A stretch of 64,000 nt of DNA from positions 248,001 through 312,000 of the forward strand of contig OZ220727.1 of the NCBI GenBank assembly GCA_965116865.1. Direction: 5' to 3'. The stretch comes from Aldehydirespirator sp965116865. GTDB taxonomy: Bacteria > Actinomycetota > Acidimicrobiia > Acidimicrobiales > Aldehydirespiratoraceae. This document shows, piece after piece, positions 1 through 9,213 of this stretch (its first letter is position 1; each line of letters starts with the position of its first letter). The position numbers were made by a program, and so were the translations under genes. A model generated the notes under the pieces. It worked only from the letters and a program-made list of their open reading frames with translations, was not told where the DNA came from and made no database searches.

Positions 1-1
1 G

Positions 2-1837
2 CTGGGACCGTTGTGGCGGCTGCTGCGAGGCGCGGCCGCCAACCTGTTCAGCGACCTCAGCGACGCCGGGCAGAACCCGGCCGGTCCGGCACCGGAGGGC
101 ACGCATCCCCGCGGCCGCCCCTGTTCGACCTCGCTCGGCGACGGCGGCGCCCCGACCGAAGCGGAGGCGCCCGTCGCCCTGCCCGAGCCGGCGCCGTTCA
201 AGGAGATCCCCTCCCCAGCGCTCGCGGCCGCCGCGAACGGCGCCCTCGCCGCCTCGGCTGCGGGCCGCAAGGGCCGTGCCGTGCGATCCGAGCGCTCCAG
301 GTGGGCGCTGCCGGATGTCGGTCTGCTCGGCGCGACCGTGTCGATGGAGATCGACAAGGCCGAGGCAGCCGAACGCGGCCGTCTCCTGCAGGCCACGCTG
401 GCCCGTTTCGACGTGCCCACGCTTCTGCTCGAACCCGTGGTCGGGCCGACCGTGACCCGTTTCGTGCTGGAACTCGGCGAAGGGGTTCGGGTGTCGAAGC
501 TCGAGAGCCTCCGCAAGGACATCGCCTTGGCCATGGCCTCGCCCGATGTGCGCATTCTGGCGCCGATACCGGGCCGGCGGGCCATCGGAGTGGAGGTCCC
601 CAACCTCGACCGGCAGGTCGTGCATCTCGGCGACGTGCTGCGGTCGAAGGAGGCGGCCGACGCCGAGCACCCCCTCGAAGTGGCCGTCGGCAGGGACATT
701 AACGGCCACGCCATCATGATGAACCTGGCGACCACGCCGCACCTGCTGATCGCCGGGGCCACCGGCGCCGGCAAGTCGTCGTGCCTCAACTCGCTGATCA
801 CCTCGGTGCTGATGCGCTCCACCCCCGAGGACGTGCGGATGATCCTGGTCGATCCCAAGCGGGTCGAGATGGGCCAGTACGACCGCGTCCCGCACCTGCT
901 GACCGCGCCGGTCACCGATCCCCGCAAAGCGGCCAACGCGCTCAGCTGGGCCGTGCGGGAGATGGAGCGGCGTTACGACCTGCTCCACGAGACCAGCTTC
1001 CGCGACATCGCCGGCTACAACGCGGCCGTCGACGCCGACACGCTCGATCCCCCTGTCGGAACCCGGGGTCCCGACGGCGGGCCTCTGCGGTACCGGCGCC
1101 TGCCGTTCGTGCTGGTGGTGGTGGACGAGCTCGCCGACCTGATGATGGTGGCCGCCCGCGACGTGGAGGAGTCGATCGCCCGCATCGCGCAGATGGCCCG
1201 AGCGGTGGGCATCCACTTGGTGATCGCCACCCAGCGGCCGTCGGTGAACGTCATCACCGGCGTCATCAAGGCCAACATCCCGGCCAGGCTGGCGTTCGCG
1301 GTGTCGAGCCTGACCGACTCGCGGGTGATCCTCGACCAGCCGGGCGCCGAGCGGCTCGTCGGCCAGGGAGACATGCTGTACCTCGGCCCGTCGTCGTCCG
1401 CGCCCCACCGCATCCAGGGCTGCTGGGTCACAGAGGCCGAGGTCCGCGCGGTGGTGGGCGTCTGGGTCGATCAGGCGCCCGACTTCGACGACGACCCCTC
1501 GGTCGCCACCGAGGGCGCCCCCGCTTCGGGGCCCGCCGACACGCCGCCGCCGGATCTGGGCGGCGCGCCGATCATGCCGGCGAGCATCACCGAGGCCCCT
1601 CCGCCAGACCCCGACGACGGCGGCGACGAACTGCTTGACGCGGCCATGGCGCTGGTGGTCGAGACGCAGCTAGGTTCCACTTCGATGCTCCAGCGCCGGC
1701 TGCGTGTGGGGTTCGCCAGGGCGGGGAGGATCATGGACCTGCTGGAGCAGAGCGGCGTGGTGGGACCTTCCACCGGCTCGAAAGCCCGCGAGGTGCTCAT
1801 CAGCCCCGAAGAGTTCGAGAGCAGGCAGGCCGGCTGA
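2..1837 (+). CDS. ftsK: FtsK/SpoIIIE DNA translocase, C-terminal part (5' end outside window)
   Basis: Partial at the left edge: the frame is open to base 2, and the membrane-anchoring N-terminus of the family is not in the window. FtsK is a hexameric ATP-driven pump that moves chromosomal DNA through the division septum. Counting from the TTG at 11, the alpha/beta motor region starts near residue 105; Walker A (GATGAGKSS) is near residues 249-257 and the Walker B run (VLVVVDELADL) near 365-375. After an acidic, proline-rich linker, the last 70 residues resemble the winged-helix gamma domain that reads polar DNA motifs. The gene ends 73 bp before a tandem repeat array. Identity is secure; only the true start is unknown. 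Confidence 0.95.
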   Translation: MGPLWRLLRGAAANLFSDLSDAGQNPAGPAPEGTHPRGRPCSTSLGDGGAPTEAEAPVALPEPAPFKEIPSPALAAAANGALAASAAGRKGRAVRSERSRWALPDVGLLGATVSMEIDKAEAAERGRLLQATLARFDVPTLLLEPVVGPTVTRFVLELGEGVRVSKLESLRKDIALAMASPDVRILAPIPGRRAIGVEVPNLDRQVVHLGDVLRSKEAADAEHPLEVAVGRDINGHAIMMNLATTPHLLIAGATGAGKSSCLNSLITSVLMRSTPEDVRMILVDPKRVEMGQYDRVPHLLTAPVTDPRKAANALSWAVREMERRYDLLHETSFRDIAGYNAAVDADTLDPPVGTRGPDGGPLRYRRLPFVLVVVDELADLMMVAARDVEESIARIAQMARAVGIHLVIATQRPSVNVITGVIKANIPARLAFAVSSLTDSRVILDQPGAERLVGQGDMLYLGPSSSAPHRIQGCWVTEAEVRAVVGVWVDQAPDFDDDPSVATEGAPASGPADTPPPDLGGAPIMPASITEAPPPDPDDGGDELLDAAMALVVETQLGSTSMLQRRLRVGFARAGRIMDLLEQSGVVGPSTGSKAREVLISPEEFESRQAG

Positions 1838-1910
1838 GATGGCTGTCCGTCGGAACCCGGTCTCGCTTCCTGTACGTCCGTCCGCCGGACCCGGCACTCG
1901 GTCCGGCATG

Positions 1911-2091
1911 GCTGGCAGCGCGGCGCGGTCGCGGTAGATGCTGCACGCGCGCGCCGTGCGTGTCCTCCGACAGCCGCGATCCGCTGGCAGCGCGGCGCGG
2001 TCGCGGTAGATGCTGCACGCGCGCGCCGTGCGTGTCCTCCGACAGCCGCGATCCGCTGGCAGCGCGGCGCGGTCGCGGTAGATGCTGCACG
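1911..2091. repeat. 72-bp tandem array, (A37-X35)x2 + A37, over the exchanger start codon
   Basis: The unit at 1911 repeats at 1983 and the first 37 bp again at 2055. Copies look identical. The array therefore reads A-X-A-X-A with A = 37 bp and X = 35 bp. The ATG of the downstream exchanger (2082) lies inside the last A, so the same start-codon context occurs three times. Confidence 0.93.
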
Positions 2092-3029
2092 GGCTCGGCC
2101 TCTCGGTGGTCGGCCTAGCGGTGCTGTTGTTGGCGGCCGACCAGTTCGTTCGGGGCGCCGCCCGGCTGGCCGTCGTCCTGCGAATGGCTCCGATCGTGGT
2201 GGGAGCAGTCGTGGTGGGTTTCGGCACCAGCGCGCCCGAGATGCTGGTGTCGACGCTGGCCGCGGCCAACGGCCGCCTCGATATCGGCGTCGGCAGCATC
2301 ATCGGCTCCAACGTGGCCAACGTCTCGTTGGTGCTGGGGGCGGCGTCGTTCGTGGCGGTGGTTCCTGTGGGCTCGAGCGTGGTGCGCCGCGACGCAGCCG
2401 TTTCGGTCGCCTCGGTCGTCCTGTTCGCCCTGTTCGTCCAGGGCGACCTGGGCCGTCGGGAGGGACTGGTGCTGGTGGCCGCGCTGGTGGCCTGGTTCGT
2501 GCTGGTGCTGTCCGGCGCCCGCACCGGCGCCGGCGACGCCGAAATGGACGATCTCTCGAAGATTGTGGGGGGGGACCCTCCCTCCCTCGCAAAGGAGAGC
2601 CTGCGCACGGTCGTGTCGCTCGCGCTGGTTGCTGGCTCGGCGTACGTCCTCGTAGCAGGTGCGGAGCGGGTCGCTGAGGCGCTCGACCTGTCCGGCGGGT
2701 TCGTCGGGTACACGATGGTCGCAGTGGGCACGTCGGCGCCCGAGTTGGTCACGGCGGTGGCCGCGGCCCGCCAGCGCCAGGCTGAACTGCTGGTCGGCAA
2801 CCTCTTGGGCAGCAACGTCTTCAACTCGCTGGCAGTCGGGGGCGCCATCGCCTTGGCGGGCCCGGGCCCGGTCGGCGACGTCAACCTGCAGACCCTCGGC
2901 TCGTCGATGATGGTGCTGATCTGCGCCGTGAGCTGGGGGACGATGGCCATCGGCCACAAGGTGAGGCGCATCGACGGCTTCGTGCTGCTGGGCCTGTGGG
3001 CCGTGAGCGTCGCGTTGCTGGCCGGTTGA
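2082..3029 (+). CDS. Calcium/sodium antiporter, CaCA family
   Basis: A 315-residue hydrophobic protein with the two inverted alpha-repeats that define Ca2+/cation antiporters: GTSAPEM then GSNVAN in the first half, and VGTSAPEL then GSNVFN in the second half. The acidic residue in each GTSAPE motif is known in the family to bind the transported cation. About ten membrane segments are visible, with a short cytosolic loop near residue 150. It most resembles YrbG-type exchangers and should extrude Ca2+ in exchange for Na+ or H+. The ATG start lies inside the preceding repeat array, so its translation-initiation region is itself repeat-derived. Confidence 0.88.
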   Translation: MLHGLGLSVVGLAVLLLAADQFVRGAARLAVVLRMAPIVVGAVVVGFGTSAPEMLVSTLAAANGRLDIGVGSIIGSNVANVSLVLGAASFVAVVPVGSSVVRRDAAVSVASVVLFALFVQGDLGRREGLVLVAALVAWFVLVLSGARTGAGDAEMDDLSKIVGGDPPSLAKESLRTVVSLALVAGSAYVLVAGAERVAEALDLSGGFVGYTMVAVGTSAPELVTAVAAARQRQAELLVGNLLGSNVFNSLAVGGAIALAGPGPVGDVNLQTLGSSMMVLICAVSWGTMAIGHKVRRIDGFVLLGLWAVSVALLAG

Positions 3030-3053
3030 CGGCCCGGCACTAGGATTCTTGCG

Positions 3054-4370
3054 GTGGGATCGCAAGCACGGCGCCCGGCGCGGCGGCGTCCGGCAGTGGT
3101 CTGGCTGTGTGTCGTGATGGCGGGGTCCGGATGCGGGTCGGCCACGCTGGATGCGGGAGAACCCGCGTCCAGCGTGCCTGCCTCCACCGAGTCCGGCCAG
3201 CGAGCAGACCGGGGCGACCTGTCGCTGCCGGACTCGACGGTGCTCCCTGCCGTCGGGCCGGAGCCTCCGGCAGCGATGCCCTCGGCCTCGGCGCTGTCGT
3301 CGCCCGACTCAACCCCGCCGCCCGGCGAGGCTCCTGCTCCGGTGTTGGCCGAGTCGTCTCCGGGGCCGCCGCTCGAGTCGTCTCCGGGGTCGCCGTCGGC
3401 GTCGGAGGTTCCTGCTCTGGTGTTGGCCGAGTCGTCTCCGGGGCCGTCCTCCGCGTCGGAGGCTCCTGCTCTGGTGTTGGCCGAGTCGTCTCCGGGGTCG
3501 CTGTCGGCGTCGGAGGTTCCTGCTCTGGTGTTGGCCGAGTCGTCTCCGGGGCCGCCGCTCGAGTCGTCTCCGGGGCCGTCCTCCGCGTCGGCGCCCCCAC
3601 CGACGACCTCGCCGCCGGCTGTCGGAGTGTTCCCGCCCGTCGGCGATGGCGAGACGGTCGCCCGGTGGAGCGTCGAGATCGTCGACTGGATCCCCCACGA
3701 CCCCGGCGCCTTCACCCAGGGGCTGGAGATCGCCGACGGGATCATGTACGAGAGCACCGGGCTGTGGGGGCGGTCCTCGCTGCGGGCTGTGAACCCTGCC
3801 ACCGGCGAGGTCACGGCCCGCGTGGACCTGCCGGAGGAGTTCTTCGGCGAGGGTCTCACCGTCGTCGGCGACGAGATCGTCCAGCTCACCTGGCGGAGCG
3901 GTGCCGCGTTCGTCTACGACCGCGACACATTCGAGCTTCGACGCGAGAACAGCTACGAGGGCGAAGGCTGGGGGCTTTGCGAGATGGGCGGGGAACTGAT
4001 AATGACCGACGGCTCCGACCGGCTGGCTCGCCGCGACCCGGAGACATTCGAGCTCCTCGACACCGTCGTCGCGACTGCCGCCGGCTACGACGGGCGACTC
4101 GACAACCTCAACGAGCTGGAGTGCGTCGATGGCATGGTGATCGCCAACGTCTGGCAGACCAGCACACTGCTGGTGATAGATCCGGGCAGCGGACGGGTGG
4201 TGGCGGACATCGACGCCGAGCCGCTGGTCGAAGACGCTGCCCGGTCCTCTTCCACCGGCGGGATCGACGTGCTGAACGGGGTGGCGGCGGACGAGGACTC
4301 CGCCACCCTGTGGATGACGGGAAAGCTCTGGCCCCGGCTGTACAGGGTGCGGGTAGTGGAGGTGTCGTAG
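3054..4370 (+). CDS. Secreted lipoprotein with glutamine cyclotransferase domain
   Basis: The GTG start gives an Arg-rich N-terminus, a hydrophobic segment and a lipobox-like AGSGC, so Cys27 is the likely lipidated residue. Residues about 80-185 are a Ser/Pro/Glu-rich stalk of imperfect repeats of LVLAESSPG, encoded by 54-bp DNA repeats (about 3310-3595). Residues about 200-436 match glutaminyl-peptide cyclotransferase (PF05096): PHDPGAFTQGLE near its start, then ESTGLWGRSSLR and an NELE motif. These beta-propeller enzymes form N-terminal pyroglutamate on peptides. The next gene starts directly after this stop, so the two are probably co-transcribed. Confidence 0.82.
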   Translation: MGSQARRPARRRPAVVWLCVVMAGSGCGSATLDAGEPASSVPASTESGQRADRGDLSLPDSTVLPAVGPEPPAAMPSASALSSPDSTPPPGEAPAPVLAESSPGPPLESSPGSPSASEVPALVLAESSPGPSSASEAPALVLAESSPGSLSASEVPALVLAESSPGPPLESSPGPSSASAPPPTTSPPAVGVFPPVGDGETVARWSVEIVDWIPHDPGAFTQGLEIADGIMYESTGLWGRSSLRAVNPATGEVTARVDLPEEFFGEGLTVVGDEIVQLTWRSGAAFVYDRDTFELRRENSYEGEGWGLCEMGGELIMTDGSDRLARRDPETFELLDTVVATAAGYDGRLDNLNELECVDGMVIANVWQTSTLLVIDPGSGRVVADIDAEPLVEDAARSSSTGGIDVLNGVAADEDSATLWMTGKLWPRLYRVRVVEVS

Positions 4371-5522
4371 GTGCGATCGAAGACCGCCGTGGCGTGCTGC
4401 GGCCCGCTCCTCGCGGCCGCTCTGATGGCGTCGGCATGCACCGAGGGCCCGACGGTGCGCTCGTCGTCTGCGCCGCCGACCCTGCCTCCCTCCTCCACCG
4501 CGCCGGCGTCGCCGGGCACGGCGTCCATAGCCGCCGTCGCGACCACCACCACCGAGTCGGCGCGGACTTGGACGCTGCTGGCCGGCGGCGACGTCCTGAT
4601 GGAATGGTCCGAGCGGTTGGGCTTGGACCCCTTCGAGACGATCGATCCGTCCTTGGGCTCCGCCGACCTCTCGGTGGTGAACGTCGAGATGGCGATCAGC
4701 GACCGGGGCGAGGCCCGTGACAAGCAGTACGTGTTCCGCGCTCCTCCGTCCGCTGCGGGACGGATAGCGGCCGGAGGGGTGCGGGTCGCCAACCTGGCCA
4801 ACAACCACGCCATGGACTACGGTGCCGACGCACTGGCCGACACGATCGACCTGCTGGAGAGCGCCGGGGTGATGACCATCGGCGCGGGCCGAGACAGCGA
4901 CGAGGCCTACCGCTACCGGATCCTGACCACCGGCGGCGGCGTGAGCGTCGCCTTCGTAGGAGTCTCCCTGGTCGTGCCGGCCAATTTCGCGGCCGGCTCC
5001 TCCACACCGGGAATAGCTTCGGCTCACACGCCGGATCTGGCACGCGTGCTCGACACCGTCCGCGCCGCGGCGGCCGCGGCCGACGCAGTGGTCGTCGCCG
5101 TCCACTGGGGCATCGAGCGCGACCCCTGCCCGGCCGATTCCCAGCGGCGGCTCGCCCGGCAGTTCCTCGACGCGGGCGCGGACACGGTCATCGGCCATCA
5201 TCCCCACGTGCTGCAGCCGGTGGAGCACGCCGCCGGGAAGCTGGTGGCCTACTCGCTGGGGAACTTCATCTTCGAGCCCCGTCAGAACATGGGCGGTGAG
5301 ACCGGCGTGCTGCAGGTGGACTTCGACGGCGACCGGGTCGTCGGCTGGACGCTCCACCCCCACCTGCTCGACGGTGACGGCGTGCCCGTCGCGGCCGATT
5401 CCGGGCCGCGGGTCGACCGCATCCGCGAGATCGTGTCCGGCAATTGCCTTCCTTACCGGCCTCCGCCGGCTGCCACGACCACCACGTCGCTGCCGCCGCC
5501 TGTCGGCACCGCGGGCCATTAG
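4371..5522 (+). CDS. CapA-family secreted lipoprotein (PGA_cap metallophosphatase-like)
   Basis: GTG start immediately after the previous TAG. N-terminal signal with lipobox MASAC (Cys23) followed by a Ser/Thr/Pro linker. From about residue 65 it shows the PGA_cap pattern (PF09587): LAGGDVLM, VVNVEMA, NLANNHAMDYG, VAVHWGIE, IGHHPHVLQPVE and YSLGNFIFE. The fold is calcineurin-like; Asp, Asn and His residues in these motifs are the expected metal ligands. The family was named for poly-gamma-glutamate capsule synthesis, but many members have no proven substrate, so the role here is an envelope function of unknown detail. Confidence 0.85.
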   Translation: MRSKTAVACCGPLLAAALMASACTEGPTVRSSSAPPTLPPSSTAPASPGTASIAAVATTTTESARTWTLLAGGDVLMEWSERLGLDPFETIDPSLGSADLSVVNVEMAISDRGEARDKQYVFRAPPSAAGRIAAGGVRVANLANNHAMDYGADALADTIDLLESAGVMTIGAGRDSDEAYRYRILTTGGGVSVAFVGVSLVVPANFAAGSSTPGIASAHTPDLARVLDTVRAAAAAADAVVVAVHWGIERDPCPADSQRRLARQFLDAGADTVIGHHPHVLQPVEHAAGKLVAYSLGNFIFEPRQNMGGETGVLQVDFDGDRVVGWTLHPHLLDGDGVPVAADSGPRVDRIREIVSGNCLPYRPPPAATTTTSLPPPVGTAGH

Positions 5523-5536
5523 GCCGGGAGTCCTGC

Positions 5537-6886
5537 ATGCCGTCCAATCCGAGGTCCTTCGCGTTGCACACCCTGGGATGTCCCAAGAACCAGGTCGATT
5601 CCGACAAGCTCGCCGGACTGCTGGTCGCTGGGGGCCTGACGCCGGCCCGCAGCGCGTCGGAAGCCGACATGGTGGTCGTCAACACTTGCGCTTTCGTGGA
5701 GGAGGCCCGGCAGGAGTCGATCGACACGATCCTGGCCCTCTCGGAGACCAAGGCGCCCGGTGCCTCGCTGGTGGTCACCGGCTGTCTCGCGGAGCGTTAC
5801 GGCGACGAGCTCGCCGAGGCCCTGCCCGAGGCCGATCGCATAGCCGGTTTCGGGATGGAGCTGGTGGCAGGCTCGGCGGCATCGCCCCCGTCCGGCGCCG
5901 CGCCTGCGGCGTCCGGCGGGGCTCCGGTGCCGTCCGCCGCGCCGGCATCGTCGGGGGTTCCTGTGGAGCTGGGCCGGCGGGACGCTCGCCCGATCCCGGC
6001 TTTCGACCTGCTGAACCTTCCACGGCCGCCATCGCCCCGCCCGTGGGCGTACGTGAAGATCGCGGAGGGATGCGACCGGGCTTGCGGCTTCTGCGCCATC
6101 CCCAGCTTCCGCGGCGCCCAGCGCAGCCGCACCCCGGAGCAGATCCTGGAGGAGGTCGAGCAACTCGGCGCGGCCGAGGTCGTGCTGGTGGCCCAGGACC
6201 TCGCCTCCTACGGCCGAGACCGGGGCCGCGGGGAGCGGCGCATCGTGCCGCTCGTGGAGGCCGTGTCGGAGCGCGTCGCCCGCACCCGGCTGCTGTACCT
6301 GTACCCGTCGGCCCTCGACGACACCCTGATCGACGCGATCTGTGCCACCGGCGTCCCCTACTTCGATCTGTCGCTCCAGCACGTCTCGGCGCCGTTGCTG
6401 CGACGGATGCGCCGCTGGGGCGACGGCGAGCGTTTCCTGGCCCGCATCGAGGCGATCCGCCGACGTGAGCCGGAAGCGGCCTTCCGTTCCAACTTCATAG
6501 TCGGCTACCCGACCGAGACCGAGGAGGACCACGACCTGCTGCTGCGCTTCGTGGAGGAGGCCCAGCTCGACTGGTGCGGGTTCTTCGACTACTCCGAGGA
6601 GGACGGCGCCTACTCGGTCGGTCTGGAGGGCAAGGTGGACGCGGGCCTGCGCTCCGAGCGGCTGGCCGAGCTCGGCGAGCTGCAGGACGCGATCACCGCC
6701 CGGCGCCGCGACCTGCTGGTCGGCCGGAGGGTGGAGGTGCTGGTGGACGAGCCCGGCGCCGGCCGGACCCACCGCGAGGCGCCCGAGATCGACGGAGTGG
6801 TGCATGTGCCCGCGGGCCTGGCGCCGGGTACCTTCGCGGGGGTGACCGTCACTGCCGCAGCCGGCTGCGACCTGGAAGCGGCGTGA
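5537..6886 (+). CDS. rimO: Ribosomal protein S12 methylthiotransferase RimO
   Basis: Radical-SAM enzyme that methylthiolates the conserved Asp of ribosomal protein uS12. The start is set at the ATG giving MPSNPRSFALHTLGCPKNQV; an in-frame upstream extension overlaps the CapA gene and is not family-like. The N-terminal UPF0004 domain supplies cluster cysteines (LGCPKN, NTCAFV, TGCLAE), the radical-SAM motif is CDRACGFC, and a TRAM-like domain ends the protein. The linker before the radical-SAM motif is long and rich in Ala, Pro and Ser. HTLGCPKNQ and the GQ-less start separate it from the MiaB paralog at 14.9 kb. Its stop overlaps the pgsA start (GTGA). Confidence 0.93.
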   Translation: MPSNPRSFALHTLGCPKNQVDSDKLAGLLVAGGLTPARSASEADMVVVNTCAFVEEARQESIDTILALSETKAPGASLVVTGCLAERYGDELAEALPEADRIAGFGMELVAGSAASPPSGAAPAASGGAPVPSAAPASSGVPVELGRRDARPIPAFDLLNLPRPPSPRPWAYVKIAEGCDRACGFCAIPSFRGAQRSRTPEQILEEVEQLGAAEVVLVAQDLASYGRDRGRGERRIVPLVEAVSERVARTRLLYLYPSALDDTLIDAICATGVPYFDLSLQHVSAPLLRRMRRWGDGERFLARIEAIRRREPEAAFRSNFIVGYPTETEEDHDLLLRFVEEAQLDWCGFFDYSEEDGAYSVGLEGKVDAGLRSERLAELGELQDAITARRRDLLVGRRVEVLVDEPGAGRTHREAPEIDGVVHVPAGLAPGTFAGVTVTAAAGCDLEAA

Positions 6887-7482
6887 GCGCTCCCGGCGGT
6901 GCAGCGCCGCCCGCGCAGGCCGGCCTGCTGCATCCCGCCAACCTGCTGACGCTGGCCCGTCTGCTGTTCGCGCCGCTGCTGTTCTTGTTGATCCTGCAGG
7001 CGGAGCAGAGCCGGGGCGCCTCGTGGGCCGCCTTCGGCTTGGGCGTCGCCATGGCCGGCACCGACTTCTTCGACGGGCGGGTCGCCCGCCGGGCCAACGT
7101 CACCAGCCGCAGCGGCGCCTTCCTCGATCCGCTGGCCGACAAGGTCGTGGTGCTCGGAGCGGCCTTCTGCCTGGTGGCGGTGGAGCGCTACTGGTGGGTT
7201 CCGGTGACGATCATGGCCTTCCGCGAGCTCGGCGTCACCGCGTGGAGGGCCCGATGGGCCGGTGAGGGTGTGTCCATCCCGGCACGGCGCTCTGCGAAGT
7301 ACAAGACGTTCGTGCAGGGCGCGGCCCTTGCCATGGCCGTCATGCCGACCATGGAGGACGCCGACTTGGCGCTGACGGCCGCGCTGTGGGCGGCGGTGGC
7401 GTTCACGGTGGTCACCGGCATCCAGTACGTGCTCGACAGCCGCCCGTCGCGGGCGCGTCCCCGCTCCACGAAGTCTTCTTAG
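6883..7482 (+). CDS. pgsA: CDP-diacylglycerol-glycerol-3-phosphate 3-phosphatidyltransferase
   Basis: Starts with GTG overlapping the rimO stop by four bases, which fixes the start. 199 residues with about five membrane segments and the complete CDP-alcohol phosphotransferase signature DFFDGRVARR then GAFLDPLADK, giving all the metal-binding Asp residues. It makes phosphatidylglycerophosphate, the first committed step to phosphatidylglycerol and cardiolipin. Translational coupling to rimO and position before cinA match the common actinobacterial order. It could act on another CDP-alcohol acceptor, but context favours PgsA. Confidence 0.9.
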   Translation: MSAPGGAAPPAQAGLLHPANLLTLARLLFAPLLFLLILQAEQSRGASWAAFGLGVAMAGTDFFDGRVARRANVTSRSGAFLDPLADKVVVLGAAFCLVAVERYWWVPVTIMAFRELGVTAWRARWAGEGVSIPARRSAKYKTFVQGAALAMAVMPTMEDADLALTAALWAAVAFTVVTGIQYVLDSRPSRARPRSTKSS

Positions 7483-7489
7483 GGGCTGC

Positions 7490-7609
7490 GCGGATAGGAG
7501 TGGGTCCGTCGTGTCGCTGCGGTGTCATTCCCGCTCTTGTTCGCTGCGCTCACGGGCCGCTCGGGCCACGGCCTCGCCTGTATGGGCCGCGTCGCTCCCG
7601 CCTATTCGC
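7490..7609. repeat. Dispersed ~119-bp element, family B, copy 1
   Basis: About 120 bp bounded by imperfect inverted ends GCGGATAGG and CCTATTCGC. The core (about 7525-7572) recurs at 7666-7711 and, inverted, at 26312-26357. No coding capacity is credible. It resembles a REP/MITE-like intergenic element. Confidence 0.72.
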
Positions 7610-7628
7610 TCGGCCTCTTAGAGTGAGC

Positions 7629-7745
7629 GCAAACAGGTGAGAGTCCGTGGTGTCGCTGCGGTGTCATTCCCGCTCTTGTTCGCTGCGCTCACGGGCCGCT
7701 CGGGCCACGGCCCCGCCCGTTGGCGGCGGATGCTCGCCTGTTTGC
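7629..7745. repeat. Dispersed ~119-bp element, family B, copy 2
   Basis: Perfect inverted ends GCAAACAGG (7629-7637) and CCTGTTTGC (7737-7745) enclose the same core as copy 1. The ends differ from copy 1 but remain complementary to each other, a compensatory change suggesting that the stem is under selection or needed for mobility. Its right end has been captured in the tandem array that follows. Confidence 0.72.
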
Positions 7746-7907
7746 TCGGGGCGGGGTCGGCTCGTGCGCGGCTGGGTGACGTCCGCAGGCCCGCCCGTTG
7801 GTGGCGGATGCTCGCCTGTTTGCTCGGGGCGGGGTCGGCTCGTGCGCGGCTGGGTGACGTCCGCAGGCCCGCCCGTTGGTGGCGGATGCTCGCCTGTTTG
7901 CTCGGGG
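7712..7907. repeat. 78-bp tandem array, (A40-X38)x2 + A40, just before cinA
   Basis: Units begin at 7712, 7790 and 7868, the last being only the 40-bp A part. One base differs between the first and later copies. It ends 13 bp before the cinA ATG, so it forms the cinA upstream region. Apparent A length is an upper limit because flanking bases can match by chance. Confidence 0.88.
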
Positions 7908-7920
7908 TCTTAGGCCGGCC

Positions 7921-9213
7921 ATGAGGTGCGAGGTGGTGGCGGTGGGAACCGAGCTGCTGCTCGGCCAGATCGTCGACACCAACTCGTCCTGGATCGGCGA
8001 GCAGCTCGCGCTCGCTGGAATCGACAGCCATTTCCAGACCAAGGTCGGCGACAACCTCGGCCGGATCATCGCCGCGCTCGAACAGGCGCTGGAGCGCAGC
8101 GACGCGGTGATCGTGTGCGGGGGCCTCGGCCCGACACCCGACGACATCACCCGCGACGCGGTAGCGGCTGTGATGGGCGTGGAGTTGCGCCGTGACGACA
8201 CCCTTGCCGAGCGGATCAGATCGATGTTCTACCGTCGCGACCGGCAGATGCCTGCCAGCAACCTCCGGCAGGCCGACGTCCCGGCGGGCGCCGCGGTGAT
8301 GGACGTGCAGCCCGGCACCGCCCCCGGCCTGATCTGCCCGGTCGGGCGGGGCGCCGGGTCCGCACCTCCGTCGGGCGACGATGCGAGCGGAGGCGGCCAG
8401 AAGGTGGTCTACGCCGTCCCCGGCGTGCCCTGGGAGATGAAGAGGATGGTCAGCGAGTGCGTGCTGCCCGACCTGCAGGCCCGGGTCGGCGAGCGGAGCG
8501 TGATACTCAGCCGGACGCTGTGCATTTGGGGCCGATCCGAGTCAGGTCTGGCCGAGCTGCTGGAGCCGGAGATGAGCCGCCTCGACGCCACCGGCGAGGC
8601 CACCATCGCCTTCCTGGCCCGCGGCATCGAGGGGCTCGCGGTTCGCATCACCGCCAAGGCAGTCGACGAGGAGACTGCCCGGCGGGTGCTGTCGGGTGTG
8701 GAGGCCAGAGCGCGCACGGTGATCGGCGAGGCGGTGTTCGGGGCCGACGACGACACCATGGAGTCGGTGGTTCTGGACCTGATGCGGGCGCGGGGCCTCA
8801 CCCTGGGGTTGGCCGAGTCGGTGACCGGCGGGCTGGTGGCGTCGCGCCTGACCGAGGAGCCGGGGGCGAGCGACGTGCTGCGCGGCGCGGTCGTCCCCTA
8901 CCACCGTGCGCTCAAGACCGACGTTCTGGACGCGCCGGACGTGGGCGCGGTCAGCCGGGAGATGGCCATGGCAATGGCTGCGGGCGCCTGCCGGGTCCTG
9001 GGCGCCGACGTGGGGCTGGCCACCACCGGCGTGGCCGGCCCCGATCCGCATGAGGGCGTCGAGCCGGGCACGGTCTGGATCGGCCTGCACCTGGACGGCG
9101 CGTCCGAGGCGGTGCGGGTGCGCTTCAACATGGCCCGCAACGTGGTGCGCCGGCTCGGCACGATCACTGCGTTGAATCTCCTGCGGACGCGCCTGCTGGC
9201 CCGAGGCGCCTGA
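7921..9213 (+). CDS. cinA: CinA: NMN deamidase with MoCF-biosynthesis-like domain
   Basis: Start at ATG 7921 (MRCEVVAVGTELLLGQIVDT), the usual CinA N-terminus; the frame runs further upstream only through the repeat array. The N-terminal half is the MoaB/MogA-like COG1058 domain (GTELLLGQ, CGGLGPTPDDIT). The C-terminal half is the CinA deamidase domain (GLAESVTGGLVASRLTEEPGAS and TTGVAGPD). The enzyme recycles nicotinamide mononucleotide in pyridine-nucleotide salvage; in some bacteria it is a competence-induced partner of recA. The stop codon is the first part of a 23-bp tandem array. Confidence 0.92.
   Translation: MRCEVVAVGTELLLGQIVDTNSSWIGEQLALAGIDSHFQTKVGDNLGRIIAALEQALERSDAVIVCGGLGPTPDDITRDAVAAVMGVELRRDDTLAERIRSMFYRRDRQMPASNLRQADVPAGAAVMDVQPGTAPGLICPVGRGAGSAPPSGDDASGGGQKVVYAVPGVPWEMKRMVSECVLPDLQARVGERSVILSRTLCIWGRSESGLAELLEPEMSRLDATGEATIAFLARGIEGLAVRITAKAVDEETARRVLSGVEARARTVIGEAVFGADDDTMESVVLDLMRARGLTLGLAESVTGGLVASRLTEEPGASDVLRGAVVPYHRALKTDVLDAPDVGAVSREMAMAMAAGACRVLGADVGLATTGVAGPDPHEGVEPGTVWIGLHLDGASEAVRVRFNMARNVVRRLGTITALNLLRTRLLARGA

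Noticed and set aside
3310..3595. Insertion scar in the glutamine cyclotransferase gene
   Set aside because: Repeats of 39+15 bp are imperfect, in frame and encode a Ser/Pro stalk; normal coding repeat evolution explains them.
1670..3889. 739-codon minus-strand open frame
   Set aside because: Runs antisense through ftsK, the repeat array, the exchanger and the lipoprotein; compositional artefact.
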